From: Coptis chinensis
Lineage: Eukaryota; Streptophyta; Magnoliopsida; Ranunculales; Ranunculaceae
Assembly: GCA_015680905.1 (NCBI GenBank)
Contig: CM027378.1
Coordinates: 4,402,001 to 4,466,000, forward strand
Reading direction: 5' to 3'
DNA: 64,000 nt
Under the pieces are notes generated by a model. That model was given only the letters and a program-made list of their open reading frames with translations. It had not been told where the DNA came from and ran no database searches. Made by a program: the position numbers and the translations under genes. Of the stretch, positions 1 to 10,633 are shown one piece after another (the stretch's first letter is position 1; each line of letters opens with the position of its first letter).

Positions 1-207
1 ATATACAAAAGTAAAAAACCATTCTATACTAGAATTAACATTTGAAATTTTACCTGTGATATGGTTCAAATGTGCTCCCAAAATTTTCTCTCCTCCAGAA
101 CTTCCTTCAGATGTTTCCACCTCTTCACTATCATCCGACCCTGTATCAACAGAGTGTTCTATCCTAGCATCGCTCTCAGTCCGCAGATACCAAAGTAGGA
201 TCCCCAT
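1..207 (-). CDS. Possible partial coding region, unidentified, running off the left edge
   Basis: An open frame read on the minus strand starts at an ATG at 207 and stays open to base 1, about 69 codons. It begins with a short hydrophobic stretch (MGILLWYL) and continues into an acidic, serine-rich segment containing SDDSEEVETSEGSSGG. A splice-donor-like CACAG/GTAAAA lies near 52, so the coding part may end there instead of reading on. I do not recognise the family. The acidic composition resembles the poorly conserved N-termini of some plant transposases, but that is only a guess. No promoter or partner gene is visible. Confidence 0.22.
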   Translation of the reverse strand, partial: MGILLWYLRTESDARIEHSVDTGSDDSEEVETSEGSSGGEKILGAHLNHITGKISNVNSSIEWFFTFVY

Positions 208-830
208 AAGCAAAATAGGAAAAAGTAGTTAAGAAACGTTGTATCAAATAACTTTTGCCGCCCTTCATACGAGGTGATGGCTAACGATATATTATTAGCT
301 CCATTTTCTTCGTGATGTGCAACCATTCCCATTAGACATTGTGCTAAATTAATAATTAATAATATAGACAAGATTGTTCAAATTTTTATTAAAAGTGCAT
401 TGAATCACATATACGTTGTGAAATCATAGTCATAGCATTTAATATATGAGCATATATGATTTGTGTGCTTATAGATGTTCCCATGAAGAAACGGTTTATA
501 GAAGGCCAAGCAGCTCGAAGCTGTCATGTTAAGCCTCCCGTCTTTGAGACAACAGTCGGGATTTGTAATCAAAGTCAAAATTCACCTTGTTGTACTCCAC
601 AAATTCCAGCTCCTTTTGTGGCTCAGGTTCACAGCAGACTGGATTGTGTAATAGGTAAGTCGACTATATATTGATCACGTTTATCTTATCATTCAACTTT
701 TCCTGTGTCGTATTGTCATGTAAAGTAATTTTTCACTGTGTGTTTTTATTTTGTTCATTCATAGAGAGAATTTAACTCATTATTTTAATGTAATATATAC
801 ACCAATCAGAATTGACTTCGGAGGTTTTTT
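208..830. other. No gene recognised
   Basis: AT-rich sequence with short chance frames only. I see no protein family, RNA gene or clear repeat boundary here. Confidence 0.5.
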
Positions 831-834
831 TTGT

Positions 835-985
835 ATTTTTTGTACTGGGTCATGTGGGTTAGTTCTATCCCTCTCTTATGAACTACGCCAGACCTGATTC
901 TTCTCTCCCCCAGAATCGAGAGAAAGATACGTAGGCAGTTCGCTCCTAGAACGAACTCGGTCTCTTCAATAATCCATTCCAGTTC
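835..985. repeat. Possible LTR or 5'-leader fragment of an LTR retrotransposon
   Basis: The stretch carries GAACTACGCCAGACCTGATT, a run of CTCTCCCCCAG, and GATACGTAGGCAG. This order of motifs is common in LTRs of plant Ty3-type elements, and a related GGATACGTAGGCA occurs near the end of the LTR at 29072-29715 in this window. No internal domains follow, so it would be a solo or truncated fragment. The call rests on motif resemblance alone. Confidence 0.35.
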
Positions 986-1283
986 CTTTTGGTTTTTTTC
1001 TTCGGTAAATCTATGGTGCGCAGGGTGTAGAGAATCTATGGTGTCTTACTTTATTGCTATTTATATCCCGAATCAATTCCATATCATAGTTTACAAAATA
1101 AGCGAATATATGGGATCAAAGTTGACCGAATTAACCTCTTAAGAAAAGCCCTACCAAGTTGAGATTTTAAAGCTGTACTTTCCCATATTCGGATTTTGTG
1201 CTATTGCTTGATCCCAAACCTCGTTGCTAGTTATGATCTTCTGTTTGTCATAAGTCCATTCAAATCCTTGTTGTATAGTTACA

Positions 1284-1469
1284 CTAACAATATTGCGTGT
1301 TATCCATCGTAAGGTCTTCATTTGTTACATGACTAATAGTCAAGTCGATCCTTTTGCGCTCTTTTGGTATTGGAAGAAATCCATTATCATTCTTATCACC
1401 TAGAAGTAGCTTGCTATGGAATGTATCGATAAGAACATTGTCCATCTCATTTGTCCATTGCATTGCCAT
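1284..1469 (-). pseudogene. Myb/SANT-like (Myb_DNA-bind_3) N-terminal fragment, copy 1
   Basis: A 61-codon minus-strand frame starts MAMQWTNEMDNVLIDTFHSK and continues into LLLGDKNDNGF. This is the pattern of the plant Myb/SANT-like domain (W-T-x-E-M-D-x-V-L-I-D-x-L) found in proteins encoded by, or derived from, PIF/Harbinger-type transposons. Only the first part of the domain is present and the rest of the protein is missing. A second copy of the same stretch lies at 3411-3576 in the same orientation. It is most likely a transposon remnant and not a working gene. Confidence 0.5.
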
Positions 1470-1559
1470 ATCTAATTAATAAGCATACAAGTCGAAAGTT
1501 AAGTGTATCAATATTGAATGAAAAACAAATTGGCTTTTGAAATCAAATAGTATATAATC

Positions 1560-1740
1560 AATGTTCATAGTCAAATTGTCGTATGAACAAAGAATATTCA
1601 TAGCTCATGACTATGAGCATTGATTGTTCATAGGGACGTACATAATATGGACTATGAACACTCATTGTTCATTGCTCGTGAGCTATGAACAATGAGTGTT
1701 CATGCTACCAAACTAATAACAATCACTGTTCATAGCTACT
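1560..1740. repeat. Palindrome cluster P1
   Basis: Several copies of a short palindrome with arm CTATGAACAAT, a single central base, and the reverse-complement arm ATTGTTCATAG, plus imperfect variants with ACTCA or GAGTG in the centre. They are separated by short linkers such as CTCATGA and TACCAAACTAATAA. Six more clusters of the same motif lie downstream in this window. Confidence 0.8.
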
Positions 1741-2357
1741 TTTCGGTATGTTTCGTTTACACTCCTATATCGAATATGGATACAAGCCCCGCAAGCCCTT
1801 GATAGAAATGATAGAAACGTAGGCTGAGGGAACTCTTCATCCTGGGCTGGAGCTGGGCTTTCGCTTCAGGAACCGGCCAAGAAGCACTCGCTGGTCATTT
1901 TGTTCCGTTTTTAGTGCCCAAAGTATGTCGTACATACATGATTCATCTTTTGGGAGTCTATTTGAATTCTGGGAGAATGGTAAGTGGCCAAGGGAAATGA
2001 ACAGAGCGATGGACTAGTTGCCCCCCTCACGGGAATTGAAACGGTTTGAGTATCCCCATGTAGGATAGCCAGGCACTCATCTCAAGTCATTTTGTTCCGT
2101 TTTCAATGCACCAACAGTGCGTTTCTTTATCTTATCCTGAACCAGAAAAGAGAAAATTCACTTCGTCTCTGAGCTTTGATCTTGATTTTCTAAGAATCAT
2201 GGTGAGAATTTCGGAAATCAAGGATCTCTAATGCCCTTTCCCTCTGGGTGATGGTAATCAGATTGAAGAAAATACTAGATAGAAGCGGAGATACACAAGG
2301 AGAGAGGAAAAGATAAATAATGAAACAGCGATCAGGCGCGCTCTTCTGGAAACCAGG
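1741..2357. other. No gene recognised; short internal repeat
   Basis: The segment TCATTTTGTTCCGTTTT occurs at about 1898 and again at about 2089, each followed by AGTGC- or AATGC-like sequence. This suggests an old duplication. No coding family is visible. The last part, from about 2190, may already belong to the LINE that follows. Confidence 0.4.
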
Positions 2358-3395
2358 GTGAAAAGAGAGAATGCAACGAAAGATGACAAAATCTTGGTGG
2401 TGGACTATGGAAAGGATGAGTGGAATTTTAAAAGCTTGGCTTTCACAGGTAAAGTAGGATCTTTTCAGGAAACAAAGGTAAAAATGGTTACTGTCATCAA
2501 TCTTCTCACAAGTGATGAGGAGAGTAATAGTGAGACGGAGGATAATCTTGATACCGGATGAATCAAGAGGGGGAGTTTGAGGAGGACGAACCATGGGAGG
2601 ACTGCGAATCTGATACGTTCCAGTGCATCGAGGATTTACCCCAAGCCAAGATTCTCGAAAAGCTAGGAGAAGGTAGCCGGAGAGTGAAAATTGGGGGACT
2701 TTTACTATGGCTATTCCTCAACAGCCGCCTCTGTTTTAATGATGGCCTGGAATTGCCGTGGAATTTGCACCAACACGCATTCGATCTCTAGAGGGCCACA
2801 TCCGAGAACACGAGCGGATGTTATATGTTTAGCGGAAACAAAGGTGGGTAGTAGAAGGATTGCAGCTGTAGGGAAGATGATTAAATATGGGAGAAGCTTT
2901 TGTGTGGATCTTTGATGGTAGTAAAGGGGCTTGGCAGTTTTGTGGAAGGAGGACTGCGATATTGAAATTTTGGGGAGGCACAAAACCAAATTCTGGGATA
3001 CTAGGGAGGAGCTGCTTTGGAGCCATTCTATGGGATGGAGATGGGAGGATAGTGGCAATAGCTTGCAAGGAGTTGAGTGCGGGATCTCCGAAGAGGCTGA
3101 GTACATGGCTGCTGAGGTGGGGACGATGCTGGGAAAGAAAGAAGGGATCAAGTTTGTCAGACTACAAGGAGATTGCCATCAAGTGATCCTGAGATTACTA
3201 AACCCAGAGAAAGCCAACTGGAGGATGCAAGCGGTTGTCAAGGCCACCATCAGTGTTCTAGATAGTTGTTCTCCCTGTAACTTCTTTTGGATTCCTAGGA
3301 ATCTTAATAGCCAAGCCCATGAACTAGCAAAATGGGCAGCAAGGCATTTGGCAATGGAATATGTTCACTGTTCTAAAAATCAGTCTAGGCGCTAG
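2358..3395 (+). pseudogene. LINE-type retrotransposon fragment: endonuclease start joined to RNase H end
   Basis: Around 2740-2935 the plus strand reads the start of an apurinic-type endonuclease (MMAWNCRGI, then ADVICLAETK and GRSFCVD). Within about 100 bases it passes into the C-terminal RNase H-like domain of plant LINEs (GAILWDGDGRIVAIACKEL, EEAEYMAAEVG, FVRLQGDC, and finally FFWIPRNLNSQAHELAKWAA). The rest of the endonuclease and the whole reverse transcriptase are missing. The frame changes several times, for example at GSKG/GLAVLWKED. Upstream frames at 2358-2690 are acidic and look like the end of ORF1. The copy cannot move by itself. It lies between two copies of the Myb/SANT-like fragment. 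Confidence 0.72.
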
Positions 3396-3410
3396 GTCTT
3401 CACTGTGTGT

Positions 3411-3576
3411 CAAGTCGATCCTTTGCATTTGCTACATGACTAATAGTCAAGTCGATCCTTTGCACGCTCTTTTGGTATTGGAAGAAATCCATTCTCATTC
3501 TTATCACCTAGAAGTAGCTTGTTATGGAATGTATCGATAACATTGTTCATCTCATTTGTCCATTGCATTGCCATAT
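3411..3576 (-). pseudogene. Myb/SANT-like fragment, copy 2
   Basis: Minus-strand sequence nearly identical to copy 1 at 1284-1469: it reads MAMQWTNEMNNVIDTF and LLLGDKNENGFLPIPKER, then hits a stop. Compared with copy 1 it has lost three bases near VLI and its 3' part is shifted in frame. Just after it on the plus strand side (3409-3462) the short phrase GTCAAGTCGATCCTTTGCA is itself duplicated. Confidence 0.5.
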
Positions 3577-4239
3577 CAAATTGTGTGTTTTCTTCCCATT
3601 TGGTGAAATAGTCATTGCCTCTTCACGGCAAGTCATTTGGCTATTGTGCATAGATCTTTTTGGGACTTTTAACTAATTTATACTTCCGATGGAGCAAGAA
3701 GTCCAGCTTGTTTAGAAAGGAAAGTTATCGATCTTTGTTCCCTTGTACTTTTGGCATGGTGTTACTTGGGATGTGTACATTATACCATTTTTGCGATAAC
3801 AATGTAGAGTTTCTTATATATTGACCATCATACTCCATTTCTATTTTAAATGTTTAAAGAAGATACACCAATGAGTTTTTATTCTCTTTTGCATTGTTCC
3901 CCAACAATGTTTCAAATATGGTTTTCGATGATACACTAGTGTGTAGTGTGGCATTGCACATGCCTCGGTACTTTCTGCAAAAACATTCTTCCCCGGGCGG
4001 AGGTGAATTTCATAGCAATAAGGCAAAAACTATCACAATAATGGAATACAATCTAAAAAAAAAAAAAAATATGTAAAAGCGAGATTGCGAAAAAACGTTA
4101 TACATTGTCCCACCGAAAGCAACCATCGCATGAGTTTCGAAACAGTTTCGAAAATTATACGATTGTCGCGGTACATCATATACATTGTCATTATATAAAC
4201 TTTCTATGTTATATAGTGTTGTGCACAGCTTATACAGAT
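3577..4239. other. No gene; part is an inverted copy of sequence near 14.6 kb
   Basis: No coding family was recognised. The stretch at about 4165-4240 (for example ATATAGTGTTGTGCA) is an inverted, diverged copy of 14565-14640, so it belongs to a dispersed repeat that precedes a palindrome cluster in both places. There is an A-rich run at about 4055-4068. Confidence 0.5.
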
Positions 4240-4396
4240 GAGGTTGAACAATCAATGTTCATACCCCAAATAGGTATGAACAATGATTGTTCATATGAAC
4301 AATGAGGTATGAACGATTAGTGTTTGTAGTTCATAAATGCATTATAATATGGACTATGAACACTCATTGTTCATAGCTCATAACTATGAAATTAAT
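4240..4396. repeat. Palindrome cluster P2
   Basis: Copies of the TATGAACA...TGTTCATA palindrome, including TATGAACAATGATTGTTCAT followed by a second overlapping half, then ACTATGAACACTCATTGTTC. Same family as P1. Confidence 0.75.
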
Positions 4397-4618
4397 TTAA
4401 TAAGTAATAATTTTAAGAACCATAACACAATGCAGTGCTTCCTGCTCTTGATACATAAGTACCCCGCCTATTAAAACGCATCTGGCTAGCAGGGAAATAA
4501 ATAATGGCTAAATAATTACATATATAAACGACTAGTTAAATTGGATTTTGGAAAAGTCTGACAGAATGGGAAAATGGACTGAATGCCACTTGATGGGATT
4601 ATTTGGTCTGATAGGACC

Positions 4619-5678
4619 TTATTCTCCATGAAACTGTACCATATGATCTTGTTGTTCCAACTGAAAACTCCAATGTCTGATGGCAGTAGGGTCGACGAAA
4701 TTTGCATGGCGGAAACTATCATACAATATAAACCTCCTGGGTTCACTCCACTGGCTGTTCTCGTACTGCTGCAAAACCCACAGTTCAAATGTTTTTCGAG
4801 TAAAGGTGTTGCCCACTGGCCAAAAGGAAAACATAACAGCTACGGAGCCATCATAGAGAAACAGCTTGTAAGTTTCAAATGGACGTTCAGTCTCCGGTAG
4901 CCTAATCCTTGTCCATTGCTCCTGGCGAATGTTAAAAACCAATATTCCTGCATGCCAAAGAGACCAATGCAGAATTCCATTTGCAACAACTCCGGCCTTC
5001 GGGTTAATGCATTCAGGATTATTAACAGACAACTCCAGATCGTCCAACCTTTTCCATTTGTCAACTTGGGAATCAAATAATTCAACATGACGATAGATAC
5101 ATAATTTCCTGTTGTTCTCTCGGGAAGGCCGGACAGAATCGTACCTCGGTATTGAAATACTAACAATTTTGAATCGCAAAGGTTCCACGAGAATTCACCA
5201 CCATGCCCACACTTTCAGTGTAGAATTTGTTCCACGATTATTTAGGCGATGAACGTTTCTAGTCGTTGGTTTGCATATGTAAAACTGTTGGTATCTTTCA
5301 TAAGGTGTGTTCAAGAGAACAATACCTTCCATTGACGAGGCAATGACCGATGTACCATATGGTCTGGAGTCCAAACTTGGAAATGGAATTGGTGGGTTGT
5401 TTGCAATGCTTGAAGCAAAAGATATCGGCGTTTCCTTTTGTCTCGCGTATTTATGGCGTAACCAAGAAAAGATCCGTCATCAACGCGTGCTCCTTGGTGA
5501 AGGAAGTTGAACTTGTAAAGACTGCCCATTTTCGGGATACTAAATTGGCTTTTTTTAGAAAAGGAAGTGGAGCACGTTTGACAATTTCTTCACAAATTTC
5601 TGCTGGCATGTCCTTGTTGGTGTTGTTGGTTTGGATGCTGTTGTTGTTGTTCTTTCCATGTGAAGTAGATCTATCCAT
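4619..5678 (-). pseudogene. F-box protein with F-box-associated domain, disrupted
   Basis: From the ATG at 5678 the minus strand encodes a low-complexity N-terminus (NNNNSIQTNNTN) and then an F-box (DMPAEICEEIVKRAPLPFLK, LVSRKW). Such proteins are substrate adaptors of SCF ubiquitin ligases. After a one-base shift near 5490 it continues with LGYAINTRDKRKRRYLLLQ, and after another shift near 5310 with ERYQQFYICKPTTRNV. A TGA near 5203 then interrupts the frame before the F-box-associated beta-propeller part (FKIVSISIPRYDSV, VELFDSQVDKWKRL, GVVANGILHWSL, LWVLQQYENSQW), which ends at 4619. At about 350 codons the total is normal for the family. Two frameshifts and a stop make it a pseudogene unless the sequence has errors. 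A foldback repeat lies only about 42 bp upstream of the ATG. Confidence 0.78.
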
Positions 5679-5719
5679 TGTTGTTCTTTCGAGTGGGTTT
5701 AATTTCAAGTGTGGAGTTT

Positions 5720-6672
5720 TTACTGACGGACCCCAATTTGTGTTGGGCAGACTCCCACAAAAAAAACTATTATTACAAGTGTGCCATTGGTCCCAAAAAA
5801 TCTTAAAAAAAACAATTATTACAAGTATGCCATTGGTCCTCAAAAAATTGAATTCGAAACCCCAAACTTAAACGACCCGGATAGGTCGTTTGGACTAAGT
5901 CCCAAACGACTTGGCCACACCGATTGGGACTTAGTCCAAACGACCCGGCCACACCGGTCAAGAGCCCAAAAAACATAACTTTATATTTTTTCAAAGTTCA
6001 AATCCCAAACGACATGGCCACACCGTCTGGACTAAATCTCAAACGATGTGTCCAGGTCGTTTTGGACTAAGTCCCAAACGACTTGTCCACACCGTTTGGG
6101 ACATAGTCCAAACGACCCGGCCACACCGGTTAAGAGCCCAAAAAACATAACTTTATATTTTTTTTCAAAGTTCAAATCCCAAACGACATGGCCACACCGT
6201 CTGGACTAAATCTCAAACGATGTGGCCATGTCGTTTGGGATTTAGACTTAGTCCAAACGGTGTGGCCATATCGTTGGGGATTTTTCTAAGTCCAAACGGT
6301 GTGGCCATTTTTTTCTAAGTCCAAATCCCAAACGACATGGCCAATGCGGGATGAGTCCAAAACAATGTGGCCATGTCGTTTGGGATTTGGACTTTGAAAA
6401 AATATAAAGTTCTGTTTTTTGGGCTCGTTACCGGTGTGGCCGGGTCGTTTGGACTAAGTCCCAAACGGTGTGGCCAAGTCGTTTGGGACTTAGTCCAAAC
6501 AACCTAGGCGGTCGTTTAAGTTTGGGGTTTCAATTCAATTTTTGGGGACCAATGGCATACTTGTAATAATTGTTTTTTTAGATTTTTTTGGGACCAATGG
6601 CACATTTGTAATAATAGTTTTTTGGGGAGTCTGCCCAACACAAATTGGGGTCCACAAGAACAAATACCTTTA
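5720..6672. mobile_element. Foldback/MITE-like element R1 with long inverted arms
   Basis: The left arm runs from the CTGACGGACCCC at 5723 through GTGTTGGGCAGACTCC, the phrase ATTACAAGTGTGCCATTGGT and a GC-rich core (AAACGACCCGG, GGCCACACCG). The right arm, about 6437-6653, repeats these in inverted order and ends with GGGGTCCACAAGAACAAATACC. The interior holds several shorter inverted units of AAACGACATGGCCACACCG, and roughly 180 bp of the left arm is tandemly doubled (about 5870-6040 and 6040-6240). No transposase is encoded. The outer end differs between arms, so the exact boundary and target duplication are uncertain. Copies R2 and R3 follow. Confidence 0.7.
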
Positions 6673-6752
6673 ATATTCTCTCAAGAGGTTCTCTCAATGC
6701 CTAGAAGTTTTCTGCATTTATTAATATTTGAGCATGTCTTCTAACTCAACCG

Positions 6753-7007
6753 TTAGTCCAAACGACCTGTCCGGGTCGTTTGGACTAAGTCCCAAACGAC
6801 TTGGCCACACCGTTTGGGACTTAGTCCAAACGACCTAGCCGGGTCGTTTAAGTTTGGGTTTTCGAATTCAACTTTTTTTGGACTAATGGCATACTTGTAA
6901 TAATTGTTTTTTTTAGATTTTTTGAGACCAATGGCATACTTGTAATAATAGTTTTTTCTTTGGGAGTCTGCCCAACACAAATTGGGGTCCGTCAGTAACA
7001 AATACCT
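6753..7007. mobile_element. Foldback element copy R2, one arm only
   Basis: Begins with GTCCAAACGACCTGTCCGGG and proceeds through the same core, the TTGTAATAATTG and TTGTAATAATAG phrases and the end AACACAAATTGGGGTCCGTC AGTAACAAATACC. It corresponds to a right arm of R1. The opposite arm is missing. Confidence 0.65.
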
Positions 7008-7742
7008 AAACTTATCTGTCCTATCCATTCCCGTGGCGTGTTCAGGAAGCTCTCATTTGATATTTGAATCTAACAACCTATTTAACACAAAAACCGATGC
7101 TTCTCTTTTAAGCCTAGAGGATGGCATACTCAATGGCTCCCTATCCCCTTAAAAGTAGAGCTAAAGTCAACAGATTTTACTCTATCATTAATTTCCTCTG
7201 TATATGACTCCTGTATATATACCGTCTTAGAGCATGTATTCAGTGCGCAGGATGTATGGTGCGCAGGCCCCAAGAGACCATAGATGCAATGATTTTACTC
7301 TCTATCTTTATTTGTCGAGCATTATTTGTCAGGGATCATATAGCCTAGGTGTAATTGTTTGAACCACTCACCGTTTTGATCAGACACATCAGACATGTTA
7401 CTCAGCTCTTCCATTTAACTACTGTACGTACAAACTGTTGCCAGTGTGGATCACATATGTTGAAATTCTTCTGTTCGGCGCTAAAGAGTCGAACAGAGCC
7501 AAATGTGAGATTGGAGTTTGGGGTATGACACTGTTGGTGCCATACACGTACCAATGTGTCTGTTCCGCATGCAGTAGAGTTCCGAATATGAAAAAGTCAA
7601 TGTATTATGTCACAGGGAGTGACATAACTTTGACGTATGACATATATTATGTTATAGTCCTGCACTGCCGCGAAATATGACGATATATCATATATGCCTA
7701 TTTTTAGCAAACCGAGATCGATATTTTACGAATTATTGCCTC
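7008..7742. other. No gene recognised
   Basis: A plus-strand frame at 7438-7680 matches nothing I know and crosses GTCACAGGGAGTGACATAAC and ATGACATATATTATG, which resemble the TATGTCAT-rich repeat found around 10.6, 14 and 19.5 kb. The phrase TATGGTGCGCAGG at about 7255 also occurs near 1013. Confidence 0.45.
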
Positions 7743-7946
7743 GTATGGCCATAGTTCATGACTATGAACATTGATTGTTAATAGTACACTCATTGGACTA
7801 TGAATAGCTATGAACAATGAGTGTTCATAGCTACCGAACTATGAACAATCATTGTTCATAGTCCAATTGTGATATGAACAAAGAATGTTCATAGCTCATG
7901 ACTATGAACAATCATTGTTCATAGTCCAATTGTGGCCACAAAGAAT
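7743..7946. repeat. Palindrome cluster P3
   Basis: At least four copies of the CTATGAACAAT / ATTGTTCATAG palindrome with the linker TCCAATTGTG and an imperfect partner TATGAACAAAGAATGTTCAT. This palindrome, linker and partner order forms a higher-order unit of about 60 bp that recurs at 19.95-20.2 kb. Confidence 0.8.
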
Positions 7947-7949
7947 ATT

Positions 7950-8140
7950 CTAGGGCTGGTCATCGAGCTACCCGAGTACCCGAGTCGAGTTTTGCTATAC
8001 TGAAGCTCGACTCACACATGCAGAAGCTTGACTTGAATTAGACTTCGAGCTTAATATTGAAGCTGAAGCTCGACTCGTCCAATGCTACTAATAGCTCGAG
8101 CTCAACACGGCTCCCGGCTCGACTCGTTTTGCACTTGGAG
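7950..8140. repeat. GAGCTCGACTCG-rich transposon fragment
   Basis: Begins GGGCTGGTCATCGAGCTACC and repeats variants of GAAGCTCGACTC and CTCGAGCTC. Comparable sequence is common in plant non-autonomous DNA transposons. No ends could be defined. Confidence 0.4.
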
Positions 8141-8234
8141 CTCGATGACATACTTTCTCCAATTCCATCTTTTCCTTCTTAGATTGCCTCATTCATAGTC
8201 TACTTGATAGAAGGGTATGTAATTGAGCAGGCCA

Positions 8235-8690
8235 AAATAATTGCCGAGATATCGCCGAGATATATATATCATTTTTGGGTATACCGAGATGGAAATACCC
8301 GATATATCTCAACCGAATATTGAATCTATTTTTTCCCGATATATTTCACAATTTCAAATATAACGATATATATCGACCAATATATACGATATAAATTTTT
8401 GACTTTGACAGATTTTGTTGACTTTGACCGAATATTGTTGACTTTGACTGATATATTGACTGTATTTCCGATATAATAGACAATATATCCGATACATCGA
8501 CATACAAAACAAAATTTTGACTGGTCAACAAAAGCCAAAAATGAATATCTCGGATATTTCCGATATATATAGGTTTTTTGGTACATCGAGATATTCATCG
8601 AATTCGATATTTTGGTCCTTGGTATAGGGCTATAGGCTATAAACTGTATATAGGCCCTAAACCGAAAACCTAGCATATAATTTTTTTTGT
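8235..8690. repeat. Degenerate CGATATAT / TTGACTTTGAC repeat
   Basis: Short degenerate units such as CCGATATATC, GATATATCG and GTTGACTTTGACCG are repeated in both orientations across about 450 bp. The chance minus-strand frame across it (8326-8676) has no domain. It looks like a non-coding, AT-rich dispersed repeat. Confidence 0.55.
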
Positions 8691-9508
8691 GCAGGATCTC
8701 GAATTATACACGATTACTTCTGGAAATGAATTTATCAATTGAATTTTGTCATGTATGTATAATTTTGAAGGAATGCATGTATGTGCGTAACTTGAGATAA
8801 TGCATGTGGTCCTCTTGCTTAGTCGCTTTATGAATTCGATTTAATCTAAAGAAATGGTCACTCAATTTTGGCTAGTCTCTTGAGTATCTATTTTGCCATC
8901 ACCAACATATTACAAACTAAACTATGCTAAGAGTAGAGCATTCATATATACGATTTCAACTAGGAAGAGAGTGTATGTCAAAAGGTTTGGCATTTTGGGT
9001 GCGTGTTTGGTTAGGACGTGGTAAGTGGTTCTAGTTAACTGACATATGCAGACAATAGGGAGTATGTAATTGGACATGTAATCATTACAATCAAAATTAT
9101 AGAATGATATGCTACTGCAGGCACCAAATGATCTCTTGACCTAGTAAACATATGCTAAGACCATGTGGGAAGTACTTTTAGATGAGATTGTTTCTTTGGC
9201 ACATTTTTTCCTTCATTTAGATCGGTGTAATAAAGTTAGATCGTGCAACCGTTAGCATTGCATCGAGCACCAACACAAACACTTCCCATCAACTTTGTTC
9301 TTCTTAAGCCTAGCATTAAAGGCCACATCCATTCACAAACTTCTCACAATGGACTTGCCCCCTTGGGGTGAAGAATCATCATCCGAACCATACAACTCTT
9401 CGTAAAAAGCCAAAAAACAATTATTAGTTGGCTCTTATTAGTTAGTTTGTTGCTGGAACTGCATATCTTTTCAGGGGTCATTCGGTGCTTTAGTTAGTTT
9501 TTTGCCTA
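8691..9508. other. No gene recognised
   Basis: AT-rich sequence without a recognisable coding region or clear repeat structure. Confidence 0.5.
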
Positions 9509-9905
9509 TAAATGGTATTTGTTACTGGGCTCTTGTTCTTGTGGACCCCAATTTTGTTGTTGGCAGACTCAAAAAAAAAAAAACAATTATTACAAGTGTG
9601 CCATTGGTCTCAAAAAATCTTTTAAAAAAACAACTATTACAAGTATGCCATTGGTCCCAAAAAAGTTGAATTCGAAAACCCCAAACTTAAACGACCCGGA
9701 TAGGTCGTTTGGATTAAGTCCCAAACGACTTGGCCACACCATTTGGGACTTAGTCCAAACGATGTGCCCACACCGGTCAAGAGCCCAAAAAATAGAACTT
9801 TATATTTTTCAAAATTCAAATCCCAAACGACATGGCCACACCGTCTGGATTGAGTCCAAAACAATGTGGCCATGTCGTTTGGAATTTGGACTTAGAAAAA
9901 ATATG
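9509..9905. mobile_element. Foldback element copy R3, partial
   Basis: Starts GGTATTTGTTACTGG, then TTCTTGTGGACCCCAATTTT and the ATTACAAGTGTGCCATTGGT phrase, and enters the AAACGACCCGG / GGCCACACC core. It ends abruptly near 9905, so the right arm is lost. It carries the same outer motif GGTATTTGTT as the ends of R1 and R2. Confidence 0.65.
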
Positions 9906-10633
9906 GGGACAGTTTAGATTTTAGAATGTGGGGACAAGAGTGATGATCCATTTTGTCCATGTTCTTTGAAAATGTCAATTTTGTTAAGGATAATTTCATG
10001 AGGATTTCATTACTCATTAGGTGCTTTGGTTTTTATGACTATGTAATTATTGGGAGATACTCATGACTTAATGAAGTTAGAATTTATTTTGGATTTGGTA
10101 CTTCTTGTTGTTATGTTCTCTCTCAAAAGACCTCAAAGAAACCATCTAAAAGTTTTCTCTAACTCTCTCACAAAGGAAAGAAAATGTCATATCTAACTCT
10201 CTCACAACGAAAAAGTCATTTTTTCACTCTCTCTCTCTCTTAAATTAGATGCCATTACATGAGATTTCATTGCTTCTCTTTTTCGGATTCCACTCTTTTC
10301 TTCGAATTTCCTAAGAATCATATGAAACGAAAATTTGAACCAACTAACAAAATCCATATTCAACCAAATACTATATTTTGGAATTATTTATAGTTATTTA
10401 TAAGTTCTGAAGTTACACACTTATCCGAAAAGCTAGGTGCCTAAGTATCATCCAAAATAGATCATCATATTTATCCATCACTATCCAAAATGCTATTGTG
10501 TTAGCTATTGTATTGGACTCCACCATACTAGAAAATTTTCCTAACTCGTACCATTCATTGACGCGTGCAACATTCATTCTCCAAGGCTCCAAGGGAGCCG
10601 CATAAAATCTCAAAACTCACAAAGCATTATATC
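9906..10633. other. No gene recognised; short CT microsatellite
   Basis: Non-coding sequence with a short CT run at about 10227-10241 and duplicated phrases around CTAACTCTCTCACAA (about 10160 and 10195). Confidence 0.5.
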
